Positions 22,901 through 38,019 of a stretch of DNA of 64,000 bases are shown in pieces. The notes under the pieces were generated by a model, which had not been told where the DNA came from, did no database searches, and was given only the letters and a program-made list of their open reading frames with translations. Numbering within the stretch: the first letter of the stretch is position 1; every line of letters begins with the position of its first letter. The translations under genes were made by a program, and so were the position numbers. The DNA comes from Plumapathes pennacea. Taxonomy: Eukaryota; Cnidaria; Anthozoa; Antipatharia; Myriopathidae. The stretch spans positions 2,449,501 to 2,513,500 of the forward strand of contig OZ038468.1 of assembly GCA_964036295.1 (NCBI GenBank), in the 5' to 3' direction.

Positions 22901-25900
22901 AAGAGGGGACCCTTACTATAAATACCAATAGGGGACCCTTACTAAAAATACCAAAAGGGGACCCTTACTAAAAATACCAAGGGGGTACCCTGACTATAAA
23001 TACCAATTGGGGACCCTTACTAAAAATACCAAGAGGGGACCCTTACTAAAAATACCAAGGGGTTCCCTTACTATAAATACCAATGGGGGACCCTTACTAA
23101 AAATACCAAGGGGAGACCCTTACTAAAAATACCAAGGGGGTACTCTTACTAAAAATACCAAGGGGGGACCCTTACTAAAAATACCAAGGGGGGACCCTTA
23201 CTAAAAATACCAAGGGGGGACCCTTACTAAAAATACCAAGGGGGTACTCTTACTAAAAATACAAGGGGGGACCCTTACTAAAAATACCAAGGGGGGACCC
23301 TTACTGTAAATACCAATAGGGGACCCTTACTAAAAATACAAATGGGGGACCCTTACTAAAAATACCAAGGGGGTACCCTTACTATAAATACCAATGGGGA
23401 ACCCTTACTAAAAATACCAAGAGGGGACCCTTACTAAAAATACCAAGGGGGGAACCTTACTATAAATACGAATGGGGGACCCTTACTAAAAATACCAATG
23501 GGGGACTCTTACTAAAAATACCAAGGGGGGACCCTTACTAAAAATACCAAGGGGGGACCCTTACTAAAAATACCAAGGGGGGACCCTTACTAAAAATACC
23601 AAGAGGGGACCCTTAATAAAGATAGCAAGGGAGGACCTTTACTATAAATACCAATAGGGGACCCTTACTATAAATACCATGGAAGGACCGTTACTAAAAA
23701 TACCAAGAGGGGACCCTTACTAAAAATACCAATGGGGGACCCTTACAGAAAATACCAATAGGGGACCCTTACTAAAATTACCAATGGGGGACCCTTACTA
23801 AAAATACCAATGGGGGACCCTTACTATAAATACCAAGGGGGGACCCTTACTAAAAATACCAAGAGGGGACCCTTACTAAAAATACAAATGGGGGACCCTT
23901 ACTAAAAATACCAAGAGGGGACCCTTACTAAAAATACCAAGGGGGGACCCTTACTATCAATACCAATAGGGGACCCTTACTAAAAATATCAATGGGGGAC
24001 CCTTACTATAAAAACCAAGGGGGGACTCTTACTAAAAATACCAAGGGGGTACCCTTACTATAAATACCAATGGGGGACCCTTACTAAAAATACCAAGGGG
24101 GGACCCTTACTATAAATACGAATGGGGGATTCTTACTAAAAATACCAATGGGGGACCCTTACTAAAAATACCAAGGGGGGACCCTTACTAAAAATACCAA
24201 GGGGGGACCCTTACTAAAAATACCAATGGGGAACCTTACTAAAAATACCAAGGGGGGACCCTTACTATAAATACCAATACGGGACCCTTACTAAAAATAA
24301 CAATGGGGGACGCTCACTAAAAATACCAAGGGGGGACCCTTACTATAAATACCAAGGGGGTACCTTTACTATAAATACCAATTGGGGACCCTTACTACAA
24401 ATACCAAGAGGGGACCCTTACTAAAAATACCAAGGGGTTCCCTTACTATAAATACCAATGGGGGACCTTTACTAAAAATACCAAGGGGGGACCGTTACTA
24501 AAAATACCAAGGGGGGACCCTTACTAAAAATACCAAGGGGGTACTCTTACTAAAAATACCAAGGGGGGACCCTTACAAAAAATACCAAGGGGGGACCCTT
24601 ACTAAAAATACCAAGGGGGGACCCTTACTAAAAATACCAAGGGGGTACTCTTACTAAAAATACCAAGGGGGGACCCTTACTAAAAATACCAAGGGGGGAC
24701 CCTTTCTGTATATACCAATAGGGGACCCTTACTGAAAATACCAATGGGGGACCCTTACTATAAATACCAAGGGGGGACCCTTACTAAAAATACCAAGGGG
24801 GTACCCTTACTATAAATACCAATGGGGGACCCTTACTAAAAATACCAGGGGGGGACCCTTACTAAAAATACCAAGGGGGGACCCTTACTATAAATACGAA
24901 TGGGGGACTCTTACTAAAAATACCAATGGGGGACTCTTACTAAAAATACCAAGGGGGGACCCTTACTAAAAATACCAAGGGGGGACCCTTACTAAAAATA
25001 CCAATGGGGGACCCTTACTAAAAATACCAAGGGGGGACCCTTACAAAAAATACCAAGGGGGGACCCTTACTAAAAATACCAAGGGGGGACCCTTACTATA
25101 AATACCAAGGGGGGACCCTTACTATAAATACCAATAGGGGACCCTTACTAAAAATACCAATGGGGGACCCTTACTAAAAATACCAAGAGGGGACCCTTAC
25201 TAAAAATACCAAGGGGGGACCCTTACTATAAATACCAAGGGGGGACCCTTACTAAAAATACCAATGGGGGATCTTTACTAAAAATACCAAGGGGGGACCC
25301 TTACTATAAATACCAATAGGGGACCCTTACTAAAAATACCAATGGGGGACCCTTATTAAAAACACCAAGGGGGGACCCTTACTATAAATACCAATAGGGG
25401 ACCCTTACTAAAAATACCAAGGGGGGACCCTTACTAAAAATACCAATGGGGGACCCTTACTATAAATACCAATGGGGGGCCCTTACTAAAAATACCAAGG
25501 GGGGACCCTTACTAAAAATACCAAGGGGGGACCCTTACAAAAAATACCAATGGGGAACCCTTACTATAAATACCAAGGGGGGACCCTTACTAAAAAATAC
25601 CAAGGGGGTACCCTTACTATAAATACCAATGGGGGACCCTTAGTAAAAATACCAAGAGGGGAACCTTACTAAAATTACCAAGGGGGGACCCTTACTATAA
25701 ATACCAAAGGGGGACCCTTACTAAAAATACCAATAGGGGACCCTTACTAAAAATACCAAGGGGGGACCCTTACTAAAAATACCAAGGGGGGACCCTTACT
25801 AAAAATACCAATGGGGGACCCTTACTAAAAATACCAAGGGGGGACCCTTACTATAAATACCAATAGGGGACCCTTACTATAAATACCAATGGGGGACCCT

Positions 25901-27240
25901 TACTATAATTACCAATGGGGGACCCTTAGTATAAATACCAAGGGGGGACCCTTACTATAAATACCAAGGGGGGACCCTTACTAAAAATACCAAGAGGGGA
26001 CCCTTACTAAAAATACAAATGGGGGACCCTTACTAAAAATACCAATGGGGGACCCTTACTAAAATTACCAAGAGGGGACCCTTACAAAAAATACCAATGG
26101 GGGACCCTTACTAAAAATACCAATAGGGGACCCTTACTAAAAATACCAATGGGGGACCCTTACTATAAATACCAATGGGGGACCCTTACTATAAATACCA
26201 AGGGGGGACCCTTACTAAAAATACCAAGAGGGGACCCTTACTAAAAATACAAATGGGGGACCCTTACTAATAATACCAAGAGGGGACCCTTACTAAAAAT
26301 ACCAAGGGGGGACCCTTACTATCAATACCAAAAGGGGACCCTTACTAAAAATACCAATGGGGGACCCTTACTAAAAAAACCAAGGGGGGACCCTTACTAA
26401 AAATACCAAGGGGGGACCCTTACTAAAAATACCAATGGGGGACCCTTACTAAAAATACCAAGAGGGGACCCTTACAGAAAATACCAATGGGGGACCCTTA
26501 CTAAAAATACCAATAGGGGACCCTTACTAAAAATACCAATGGGGGACCCTTACTATAAATACCAATGGGGGACCCTTACTATAAATACCAAGGGGGGACC
26601 CTTACTAAAAATACCAAGAGGGGACCCTTACTAAAAATACAAATGGGGGACCCTTACTAAAAATACCAAGAGGGGACCCTTACTAAAAATACCAAGGGGG
26701 GACCCTTACTATCAATACCAAAAGGGGACCCTTACTAAAAATACCAATGGGGGACCCTTACTATAAAAACCAAGGGGGGACCCTTACTAAAAATACCAAA
26801 GGGGTTCCCTTACTATAAATACCAATGGGGGACCCTTACTTAAAATACCAAGGGGGGACCCTTACTAAAAATACCAAGGGGGGACCCTTACTATAAATAC
26901 GAATGGGGGACCCTTACTAAAAATACCAATGGGGGACCCTTACTAAAAATACCAAGGGGGGACCCTTACTAAAAATACCAAGGGGGGACCCTTACTAAAA
27001 ATACCAATGGGGGAACCTTACTAAAAATACCAAGGGGGGACCCTTACTATAAATACCAATACGGGACCCTTACTAAAAATACCAATGGGGGACCCTCACT
27101 AAAAATACCAAGGGGGGACCCTTACTATAAATACCAATAGGGGACCCTTACTAAAAATACCAAGGGGGTACCCTTACTATAAATACAATTGGGGACCCTT
27201 ACTAAAAATACCAAGAGGGGACCCTTACTAAAAATACCAA

Positions 27241-30200
27241 GGGGGTACTCTTACTAAAAATAACAAGGGGGGACCCTTACTAAAAATACCAAGGGGGGAC
27301 CCTTACTAAAAATACCAAGGGGGGACCCTTACTAAAAATACCAAGGGGGTACTCTTACTAAAAATACCAAGGGGGGACCCTTACTAAAAAAACCAAGGGG
27401 GGACCCTTACTGTAAATACCAAAAGGGGACCCTTACTAAAAATACCAATGGGGGACCCTTACTATAAATACCAAGGGGGGACCCTTACTAAAAATACCAA
27501 GGGGGTACCCTTACTATAAATACCAATGGGGGACCCTTACTAAAAATACCAAGAGGGGACCCTTACTAAAAATACCAAGGGGGGACCCTTACTATAAATA
27601 CGAATGGGGGACCCTTACTAAAAATAGCAATAGGGGACTCTTACTAAAAATACCAAGGGGGGACCCTTACTAAAAATACCAAGGGGGGACCCTTACTAAA
27701 AATACCAATGGGGGACCCTCACTAAAAATACCAAGGGGGGACCCTTACTATAAATACCGATAGGGGACCCTTACTAAAAATACAAAGGGGGGACCCTTAC
27801 TAAAAATACCAAGGGGGTACCCTTACTATAAATACCAATGGGGGACCCTTACTAAAAATACCAAGAAGGGACCCTTACTAAAAATACCAAGGGGGTTCCC
27901 TTACTATAAATACCAATGGGGGACCCGTACTAAAATTACCAAGGGGGGACCCTTACTAAAAATTCCAAGGGGGGACCCTTAATAAAAATACCAAGGGGGT
28001 ACTCTTACTAAAAATACCAAGGGGGGACCCTTACAAAAAAATACCGAGGGGGGACCCTTACTAAAAATACCAATGGGGGACCCATACTAAAAATACAAAG
28101 GGGGTACTCTTACTAAAAATACCAAGGGGGGACCCTTACTAAAAATACCAAGGGGGGAACCTTACTATAAATACCAAGGGGGGATCCTCACTAAAAATAC
28201 CAAGGGGGGACCCTTACTAAAAATACTAAGGGGGTACTCTTACTAAAAATACCAAGGGGGGACCCTTACTAAAAATACCAAAAGGTAGCCTTACTAAAAA
28301 TAGCAAGGGGGGACACTTACTATAAATACCAAGGGGGGACCCTTACTAAAAATACCAAAGGGGGACCCTTACTAAAATTACCAAGGGGGTACCCTTACTA
28401 TAAGTACCAATGGGGGACCCTTACTAAAATACCAAGAGGGGACCCTTACTAAAAATACCAAGGGGGTACCCTTACTATAAACACCAAGGGGGGACCCTTA
28501 CTATAAATACCAATGGGGGACCCTTACTAAAAATACCAAGGGGGGACCCAAACTAAAAATACCAAGGGGGGACCCTTACTTTAAATACCAAGGGGGGACC
28601 CTTACTATCAATACCAATGGGGTAACCTTACTAAAAATAAGAAGCGGGGACCCTTACCAAAAATACCAAGGGGGTACTCTTACTAAAAATACCAAGGGGG
28701 GACCCTTACTAAAAATACCAAGGGGGGAGCCTTACTAAAAATAACAAGGGGGGACCCTTACTAAAAATACCAAGGGGGGACCCTTACTAAAAATACCAAG
28801 GGGGGACCCTTACTAAAAATACCAAGGGGGTACTCTTACTAAAAATACCAAGGGGGGACCCTTACTAAAAAAACCAAGGGGGGACCCTTACTGTAAATAC
28901 CAAAAGGGGACCCTTACTAAAAATACCAATGGGGGACCCTTACTATAAATACCAAGGGGGGACCCTTACTAAAAATACCAAGGGGGTACCCTTACTATAA
29001 ATACCAATGGGGGACCCTTACTAAAAATACCAAGAGGGGACCCTTACTAAAAATACCAAGGGGGGACCCTTACTATAAATACGAATGGGGGACCCTTACT
29101 AAAAATAGCAATAGGGGACTCTTACTAAAAATACCAAGGGGGGACCCTTACTAAAAATACCAAGGGGGGACCCTTACTAAAAATACCAATGGGGGACCCT
29201 TACTAAAAATACCAAGGGGGGACCCTTACTATAAATACCAATACGGGACCCTTACTAAAAATACCAATGGGGGACCCTCACTAAAAATACCAAGGGGGGA
29301 CCCTTACTATAAATACCGATAGGGGACCCTTACTAAAAATACAAAGGGGGGACCCTTACTAAAAATACCAAGGGGGTACCCTTACTATAAATACCAATGG
29401 GGGACCCTTACTAAAAATACCAAGAAGGGACCCTTACTAAAAATACCAAGGGGGTTCCCTTACTATAAATACCAATGGGGGACCCGTACTAAAATTACCA
29501 AGGGGGGACCCTTACTAAAAATTCCAAGGGGGGACCCTTAATAAAAATACCAAGGGGGTACTCTTACTAAAAATACCAAGGGGGGACCCTTACAAAAAAA
29601 TACCGAGGGGGGACCCTTACTAAAAATACCAATGGGGGACCCATACTAAAAATACAAAGGGGGTACTCTTACTAAAAATACCAAGGGGGGACCCTTACTA
29701 AAAATACCAAGGGGGGAACCTTACTATAAATACCAAGGGGGGATCCTCACTAAAAATACCAAGGGGGGACCCTTACTAAAAATACTAAGGGGGTACTCTT
29801 ACTAAAAATACCAAGGGGGGACCCTTACTAAAAATACCAAAAGGTAGCCTTACTAAAAATAGCAAGGGGGGACACTTACTATAAATACCAAGGGGGGACC
29901 CTTACTAAAAATACCAAAGGGGGACCCTTACTAAAATTACCAAGGGGGTACCCTTACTATAAGTACCAATGGGGGACCCTTACTAAAATACCAAGAGGGG
30001 ACCCTTACTAAAAATACCAAGGGGGTACCCTTACTATAAACACCAAGGGGGGACCCTTACTATAAATACCAATGGGGGACCCTTACTAAAAATACCAAGG
30101 GGGGACCCTTACTAAAAATACCAAGGGGGGACCCTTACTTTAAATACCAAGGGGGGACCCTTACTATCAATACCAATGGGGTAACCTTACTAAAAATAAG

Positions 30201-30300
30201 AAGCGGGGACCCTTACCAAAAATACCAAGGGGGTACTCTTACTAAAAATACCAAGGGGGGACCCTTACTAAAAATACCAAGGGGGGAGCCTTACTAAAAA
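27241..30300 (+). repeat. Higher-order duplication in satellite A, offset 1481 then 1559 bp
   Basis: The variant AATAACAAGGGG at 27261 returns at 28742, and CTGTAAATACCAAAAGGGG at 27410 returns at 28891, both 1481 bp apart. Further on, AAGAAGCGGGG at 28640 returns at 30199, an offset of 1559. The 78-bp difference is exactly three units, present in the second copy (around 29.2 kb) and missing from the first. So the duplication was followed by a three-unit gain or loss. Confidence 0.85.
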
Positions 30301-30850
30301 TAGCAAGGGGGGACACTTACTATAAATACGAAGGGGGGACCCTTACTAAAAATACCATGGGGGGACCCTTACTAAAAATACCAAGGGGGTACCCTTACTA
30401 TAAATACCAATGGGGGACCCTTACTAAAAATATCAATGGGGGTACCCTTAATATAAATACCAATAGGGGACCCTTACTATAAATACCAATGGGGGACCCT
30501 TACTAAAAATACCAAGGGGGGACCCTTACTAAAAATACCAATGGGGGACCTTACTATAAATACCAAGAAGGGACCTTTACTAGAAATACCAATGGGGGAC
30601 CCTTACTAAAAATACCAAGGGGGGACCCTTACTAAAAATACCAAGGGGGGACCCTTACTATAAATACCAATAGGGGACTTTTACTAAAAATACCAATGGG
30701 GGACCCTTACTAAAAATACCAAGGGGGTACCCTTACTATAAATACCAATGGGGGACCCTTACTAAAAATACCAATGGGGGACCCTTACTATAAATACCAA
30801 GGGGGGACCCTTACTAAAAATACCAAGAGAGGACCCTTACTAAAAATACC

Positions 30851-33800
30851 AATGGGGAACCATTACTAAAAATAGCAAGGGGGTACCCTTACTATAAATA
30901 CCAATGGGGGACCCTTACTATAAATACCAATGGGGGACCCTTACTAAAAATACCAATGGGGGACCATTACTAAAAATACCAAGGGGGGACCCTTACTAAA
31001 AATACCAAAGGGGGACCCTTACTAAAAATACCTAGGGGGGACCCTTACTAAAAATACCAAGGGGGGACCCTTACTATAAATACCAAGGGGGGATCCTTAC
31101 TAAAAATACCAAGGGGGGACCCTTACTAAAAATACCAAGGGGGTACTCTTACTAAAAATACCAAGGGGGGACCCTTACTAAAAATACCAAGGGGGGACCC
31201 TTACTAAAAATACCAAGGGGGGACCCTTACTAAAAATACCAAGGGGGGAACCTTACTAAAAATACCAAGGGGGGACCCTTACTAAAAATACCAAGGGGGG
31301 ACCCTTACTAAAAATACCAAGGGGGGAACCTTACTATAAATACCAAGGGGGGATCCTTACTAAAAATACCAAGGGGGGACCCTTACTAAAAATATCAAGG
31401 GGGTACCCTTACTAAAAATACCAAGGGGGGACCCTTACTAAAAATACCAAGGGGTAGCCTTACTAAAAATAGCAAGGGGGGACACTTACCATAAATACCA
31501 AGGGGGGACCCTTACTAAAAATACCAATGGGGGACCCTTACTAAAAATACCAAGGGGGTACCCTTACTATAAATACCAATGGGGGACCCTTACTAAAATA
31601 CCAAGAGGGGACCCTTACTAAAAATACCAAGGGGGTACCCTTACTATAAATACCAAGGGGGGACCCTTACTATAAATACCAATGGGGGACCCTTACTAAA
31701 AATACCAAGGGGGGACCCTTACTAAAAATACCAATGGGGGACCCTTACTTTAAATACCAAGGGGGGACCCTTACTGAAAAGACCAATGGGGTAACCTTAC
31801 TAAAAATACGAAGGGGGGACCCTTACTAAAAATACCAAGGGGGTACTCTTACTAAAAATACAAAGGGGGGACCCTTACTAAAAATACCAAGGGGGGAGCC
31901 TTACTAAGAATAGAAAGGGGGGACACTTACTATAAATACCAAGGGGGGACCCTTACTAAAAATACCAAGGGGGGACCCTTACTAAAAATACCAAAGGGGT
32001 ACCCTTACTATAAATACCAATGGGGGACCCTTACTAAAAATATCAATGGGGGTACCCTTACTATAAATACCAATGGGGGACCCTTACTATAAATACCAAT
32101 GGGGGACCCTTACTAAAAATACCAAGGGGGGACCCTTACTAAAAATACCAATGGGGGACCTTACTATAAATACCAAGGGGGGACCCTTACTAAAAATACC
32201 AATGGGGGACCCTTACTAAAAATACCAAGGGGGGACCCTTACTAAAAATACCAAGGGAGGACCCTTACTATAAATACCAATAGGGGACTTTTACTAAAAA
32301 TACCAATGGGGGACCCTTACTAAAAATACCAAGGGGGTACCCTTACTATAAATACCAATGGGGGACCCTTACTAAAAATACCAAGAGGGGACCCTTACAA
32401 AAAATACCAAGGGGGGACCCTTACTAAAAATACCAAGAGGGGACCCTTACTAAAAATACCAAGGGGGGACCCTTACTATAAATACCAATAGGGGACCCTT
32501 ACTATAAATACCAAGGGGGGACCCTTACTAAAAATACCAAGAGGGGACCCTTACTAAAAATACCAATGGGGGACCCTTACTATAAATACCAATAGGGGAT
32601 CCTTACTAAAAATACCAATGGGGGACCCTTACTATAAATACCAATAGGGGACCCTTACTATAAATACCAAGGGGGGACCCTTACTAAAAATACCAAGAGG
32701 GGACCCTTACTAAAAATACCAATGGGGAACCATTACTAAAAATAGCAAGGGGGTACCCTTACTATAAATACCAATGGGGGACCCTTACCATAAATGCCAA
32801 TGGGGGACCCTTACTAAAAATACCAAAGGGGGGACCATTACTAAATATACCAAGGGGGGACCCTTACTAAAAATACCAAGGGGGGACCCATACTAAAAAT
32901 ACCAAGGGGGTACTCTTACTAAAAATACCAAGGGGGGACCCTTACTAAAAATACCAAGGGGGGACCCTTACTAAAAATACCAAGGGGGGACCCTTACTAA
33001 AAATACCAAGGGGGGAACCTTACTATAAATACCAAAGGGGGATCCTTACTAAAAATACCAAGGGGGGACCCTTACTAAAAATACCAAGGGGGTACTCTTA
33101 CTAAAGATACCAAGGGGGGACCCTTACTAAAAATACCAAGGGGTAGCCTTACTAAAAATAGCAAGGGGGGACACTTACTATAAATACCAAGGGGGGACCA
33201 TTACTAAAAATACCAATGGGGGACCCTTACTAAAAATACCAAGGGGGTACCCTTACTATAAATACCAATGGGGGACCCTTACTAAAATACCAAGAGGGGA
33301 CCCTTACTAAAAATACCAAGGGGGTACCCTTACTATAAATACCAAGGGGGGACCCTTACTATAAATACCAATGGGGGACCCTTACTAAAAATACCAAGGG
33401 GGGAACCTTACTAAAAATACCAATGGGGGACCTTTACTTTAAATACCAAGGGGGGACCCTTACTAAAAATACCAATGGGGTAACCTTACTAAAAATACGA
33501 AGCGGGGACCCTTACTAAAAATACCAAGGGGGTACTCTTACTAAAAATACAAAGGGGGGACCCTTACTAAAAATACCAAGGGGGGAGCCTTACTAAAAAT
33601 AGGAAGGGGGGATACTTACTATAAATACTAGGGGGGACCCTTACTAAAAATACCAAGGGGGGACCCTTACTAAAAATACCAAGGGGGTACCCTTACTATA
33701 AATACCAATGGGGGACCCTTACTAGAAATACCAAGGGGGGACCCTTACTAAAAATACCAATGGGGGACCTTACCATAAATACCAAGGGGGGACCTATACT

Positions 33801-34530
33801 AGAAATACCAATGGGGGACCCTTACTAAAAATACCAAGGGGGGACCCTTACTAAAAATACCAAGGGGGGACCCTTACTATAAATACCAATAGGGGACTTT
33901 TACTAAAAATACTAATGGGGGACCCTTCCTAAAAATACCAAGGGGGTACCCTTACTATAAATACCAATGGGGGACCCTTACTAAAAATACCAAGAGGGGA
34001 CCCTTACAAAAAATACCAAGGGGGGACACTTACTAAAAATACCAAGAAGGGACCCTTACTAAAAATACCAAGGGGGGACCCTTACTATAAATACAAATAG
34101 GGGACCCTTACTATAAATACCAAAGGGGGACCCTTACTAAAAATACCAAGAGGGGACCCTTACTAAAGATACCAATGGGGGACCCTTACTATAAATACCA
34201 ATAGGGGACCCTTACTAAAAATACCAATGGGGGACCCTTACTATAAATACCAATGGGGGACCCTTACTATAAATACCAAGGAGGGACCCTTACTAAAAAT
34301 ACCAAGAGGGGACCCTTACTAAAAATACCAAGAGGGGACCCTTACTAAAAATACCAATGGGGGACCCTTACTATAAATACCAATAGGGGATCCTTACTAA
34401 AAATACCAATGGGGGACCCTTACTATAAATACCAATAGGGGACCCTTACTAAAAATACCAAGGGGGGACCCTTACTAAAAATACCAAGAGGGGACCCTTA
34501 CTAAAAATACCAATGGGGAACCATTACTAA
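30851..34530 (+). repeat. Higher-order repeat in satellite A, period about 1.8 kb
   Basis: The marker AATGGGGAACCATTAC followed by TAAAAATAGCAAGGGGG occurs at 30851, 32721 and 34512, giving intervals of 1870 and 1791 bp. Neighbouring rare variants (GGGGTAGCCTTAC, GGGACACTTAC, ACGAAGCGGGG) recur in matching order. The differing intervals show unit gains or losses between copies. Confidence 0.8.
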
Positions 34531-37500
34531 AAATAGCAAGGGGGTACCCTTACTATAAATACCAATGGGGGACCCTTACCATAAATACCAATGGGGGACC
34601 CTTACTAAAAATACCAAGGGGGGACCATTACTAAATATACCAAGGGGGGACCCTTACTAAAAATACCAAGGGGGGACCCATACTAAAAATACCAAGGGGG
34701 TACTCTTACTAAAAATACCAAGGGGGGACCCTTACTAAAAATACCAAGGGGGGACCCTTACTAAAAATACCAAGGGGGGACCCTTACTAAAAATACCAAG
34801 GGGGGAACCTTACTATAAATACCAAAGGGGGATCCTTACTAAAAATACCAAGGGGGGACCCTTACTAAAAATACCAAGGGGGTACTCTTACTAAAGATAC
34901 CAAGGGGGGACCCTTACTAAAAAGACCAAGGGGTAGCCTTACTAAAAATAGCAAGGGGGGACACTTACTATAAATACCAAGGGGGGACCCTTACTAAAAA
35001 TACCAATGGGGGACCCTTACTAAAAATACCAAGGGGGTACCCTTACTATAAATACCAATGGGGGACCCTTACTAAAATACCAAGAGGGGACCCTTACTAA
35101 AAATACCAAGGGGGTACCCTTACTATAAATACCAAGGGGGGACCCTTACTATAAATACCAATGGGGGACCCTTACTAAAAATACCAAGGGGGGACCTTAA
35201 TAAAAAAAACCAATGGGGGACCCTTACTTTAAATACCAAGGGGGGACCCTTACTAAAAATACCAATGGGGTAACCTTACTAAAAATACGAAGCGGGGACC
35301 CTTACTAAAAATACCAAGGGGGTACTCTTACTAAAAATACAAAGGGGGGACCCTTACTAAAAATACCAAGGGGGGAGCCTTACTAAAAATAGCAAGGGGG
35401 GATACTTACTATAAATACTAGGGGGGACCCTTACTAAAAATACCAAGGGGGGACCCTTACTAAAAATACCAAGGGGGTACCCTTACTATAAATACCAATG
35501 GGGGACCCTTAATAAAAATATCAATGGGGGTACCCTTACTATAATTACCAATGGGGGACTCTTACTTGAAATACCAAGGGGGGACCCTTACTAAAAATAC
35601 CAATGGGGGACCTTACCATAAATACCAAGGGGGGACCCTTACTAGAAATACCAATAGGGGAACCTTACTAAAAATACCAAGGGGGGACCCTTACTATAAA
35701 TACCAATAGGGGACTTTTACTAAAAATACCAATGGGGGACCCTTACTAAAAATACCAAGGGGGTACCCTTACTATAAATACCAATGGGGGACCCTTACTA
35801 AAAATACCAAGAGGGGACCCTTACAAAAAATACCAAGGGGGGACCCTTACTAAAAATACCAAGAGGGGACCCTTACTAAAAATACCAAGGGGGGACCCTT
35901 ACTATAAATACAAATAGGGGACCCTTACTATAAATACCAAAGGGGGACCCTTACTAAAAATACCAAGAAGGGACCCTTACTAAAAATACCAATGGGGGAC
36001 CCTTACTATAAATACCAATAGGGGACCCTTACTAAAACTACCAAGAGGGGACCCTTACTAAAAATACCAAGGGGGGACCCTTATTAAAAATACCAATGGG
36101 GGGCCCTTACTAAAAATACGAATGGGGGACCCTTACTAAAAATACAAAGGGGGGACCCTTACTAAAAATACCAAGGAAGGGACCCTTACTAAAAACACCA
36201 AGGGGGGACCCTTACTATAAATACCAAGGGGAGACCCTTACTATAAATACCAATAGGGGACCCTTACTAAAAATACCAATGGGGGACCCTTACTAAAAAT
36301 ACCAAGAAGGGACCCTTACTAAAAATACCAAGGGGGGACCCTTACTATAAATACCAAGGGGGGACCCTTACTAAAAATACCAATGGGGGACCTTTACTAA
36401 AAATACAAAGGGGAGACCCTTACTATAAATACCAATAGGGGACCCTTACTAAAAATACCAAGGGGGGACCCTTACTATAAATACCAATAGGGGACCCTTA
36501 CTAAAAATACCAATGGGGGACCCTTACTAAAAATACCAAGGGGGGACCCTTAATATAAATACCAATAGGGGACCCTTACTAAAAATACCAAGGGGGGACC
36601 CTTACTAAAAATACCAAGGGGGTACCCTTACTATAAATACCAATGGGGGACCCTTACTATAAATACCAATGGGGGACCCTTACTAAAAATACCAAGGGGG
36701 GACCCTTACTATAAATACCAATGGGGGACCCTTACTAAAAATACCAATGGGGGACCCTTACTAAAAATGCCAAGGGGGGACCCTTACAAAAAATACCAAG
36801 AGGGGACCCTTACTATAAATACCAATGGGGGACCCTTACTAAAAATCCCAAGGGGGGACCCTTACTAAAAATACCAAGGGGGGACCCTTACTAAATATAC
36901 CAATGGGGGACCCTTACTAAAAATACCAAAGGAGGACCCTTACTATAAATACCAATAGGGGACCCTTACTAAAAATACCAATAGGGGACCCTTACTAAAA
37001 ATACCAAGGGGGGAACCTTACTATAATTACCAATAGGGGACCCTTACTAAAAATACCAAGGGGGGACCCTTACTAAAAATACCAAGGGGGTACCCTTACT
37101 ATAAATACCAATGGGGGACCCTGACTAAAAATACCAAGAGGGGACCCTTACTAAAAAAACCAAAAGGGTTCCCTTACTATAAATACCAATGGGGGACCCT
37201 TACTAAAAATACCAAGAGGGGACCCTTACTAAAAATACCAAGGGGGTTCCCTTACTATAAATACCAATGGGGGACCCTTACTAAAAATACCAAGGAGGGA
37301 CTCTTACAAAAAGTACCAAGGGGGTACCCTTACAAAAAATACCAAGGGGGGACCCTTACTAAAAATACAAAGGGGGGACCCTTACTATAAATACCGAGGG
37401 GGATCCTTAGAAAAACTACCAAGGGGGGACCCTTACTATAAATACCAAGGGGGGACCCTTACTATAAATAGCAAGGAGGGACCCTTACTATAAATACCAA

Positions 37501-37659
37501 GGGGGGACCCTTACTAAAAATACCAATGGGGGACCCTTACTAAAAATACCAAGGGGGTTCCCTTACTATAAATACCAATGGGGGACCCTTACTAAAAATA
37601 CCAAGAGGAGACCCTTACCAAAAATACCAAGAGGGGACCCTTACTAAAAATACCAAGGG

Positions 37660-37700
37660 GGTAACCTTACTAAAAGGGGGGACCCTTACAAAATAAATCC
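37660..37700 (+). other. Junction between satellites A and B
   Basis: The last A unit ends CCTTACTAAAA at about 37674 and is followed directly by GGGGGGACCCTTAC with the B continuation AAAATAAATCC. The expected TACCAA of the A unit is missing, so the switch occurs within a single unit with a small deletion. The orientation and core phase continue across the junction. No foreign sequence lies between the families. Confidence 0.9.
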
Positions 37701-38019
37701 AAAGGGGGGACTCTTATGAAAAAAATCCAAAGGTGGGACCCTTACAAAATAAATCCAAAGGGGGGACCCTTACGAAATAAATCCAAAGGGGGGACTCTTA
37801 CGAAATATAACCAAAGGGGGGAGCCTTACGAAATAAATCCAAATGGGGGACCCTTAAGAAATAAATCCAAAGGGGGGACCCTTACGAAAAAAATCCAAAG
37901 GGGGGACCCTTACGAAAAAAATCCAAAGGGGGGACCCTTACAAAAAAAATCCAAAGGGAGACCCTTAAAAAATGAATCCAAACGGGGGACCCTTATGAAA
38001 AAAATCCAAAGGGGGGACC

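Larger units (their letters stand above)
8401..37674 (+). repeat. Satellite A: 26-bp unit, about 1,100 copies
   Basis: The consensus unit is a G6 box, then ACCCTTACT, then AAAAATACCAA, for 26 bp in total. Recurrent variants are a G-box of TGGGGG, TAGGGG or GAGGGG; a box-core junction of GGGGGTACCC or GGGGGTTCCC; and CTATAAATACC in place of CTAAAAATACC. The variants are not randomly ordered: CTATAAATACC usually precedes CAATAGGGG or CAATGGGGG, and GGGTACCC is usually followed by the CTATAAATACC form. The orientation is constant, with G-runs always on +. There is no interrupting gene or mobile element. The copy number is my estimate from length divided by period. Confidence 0.98.
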
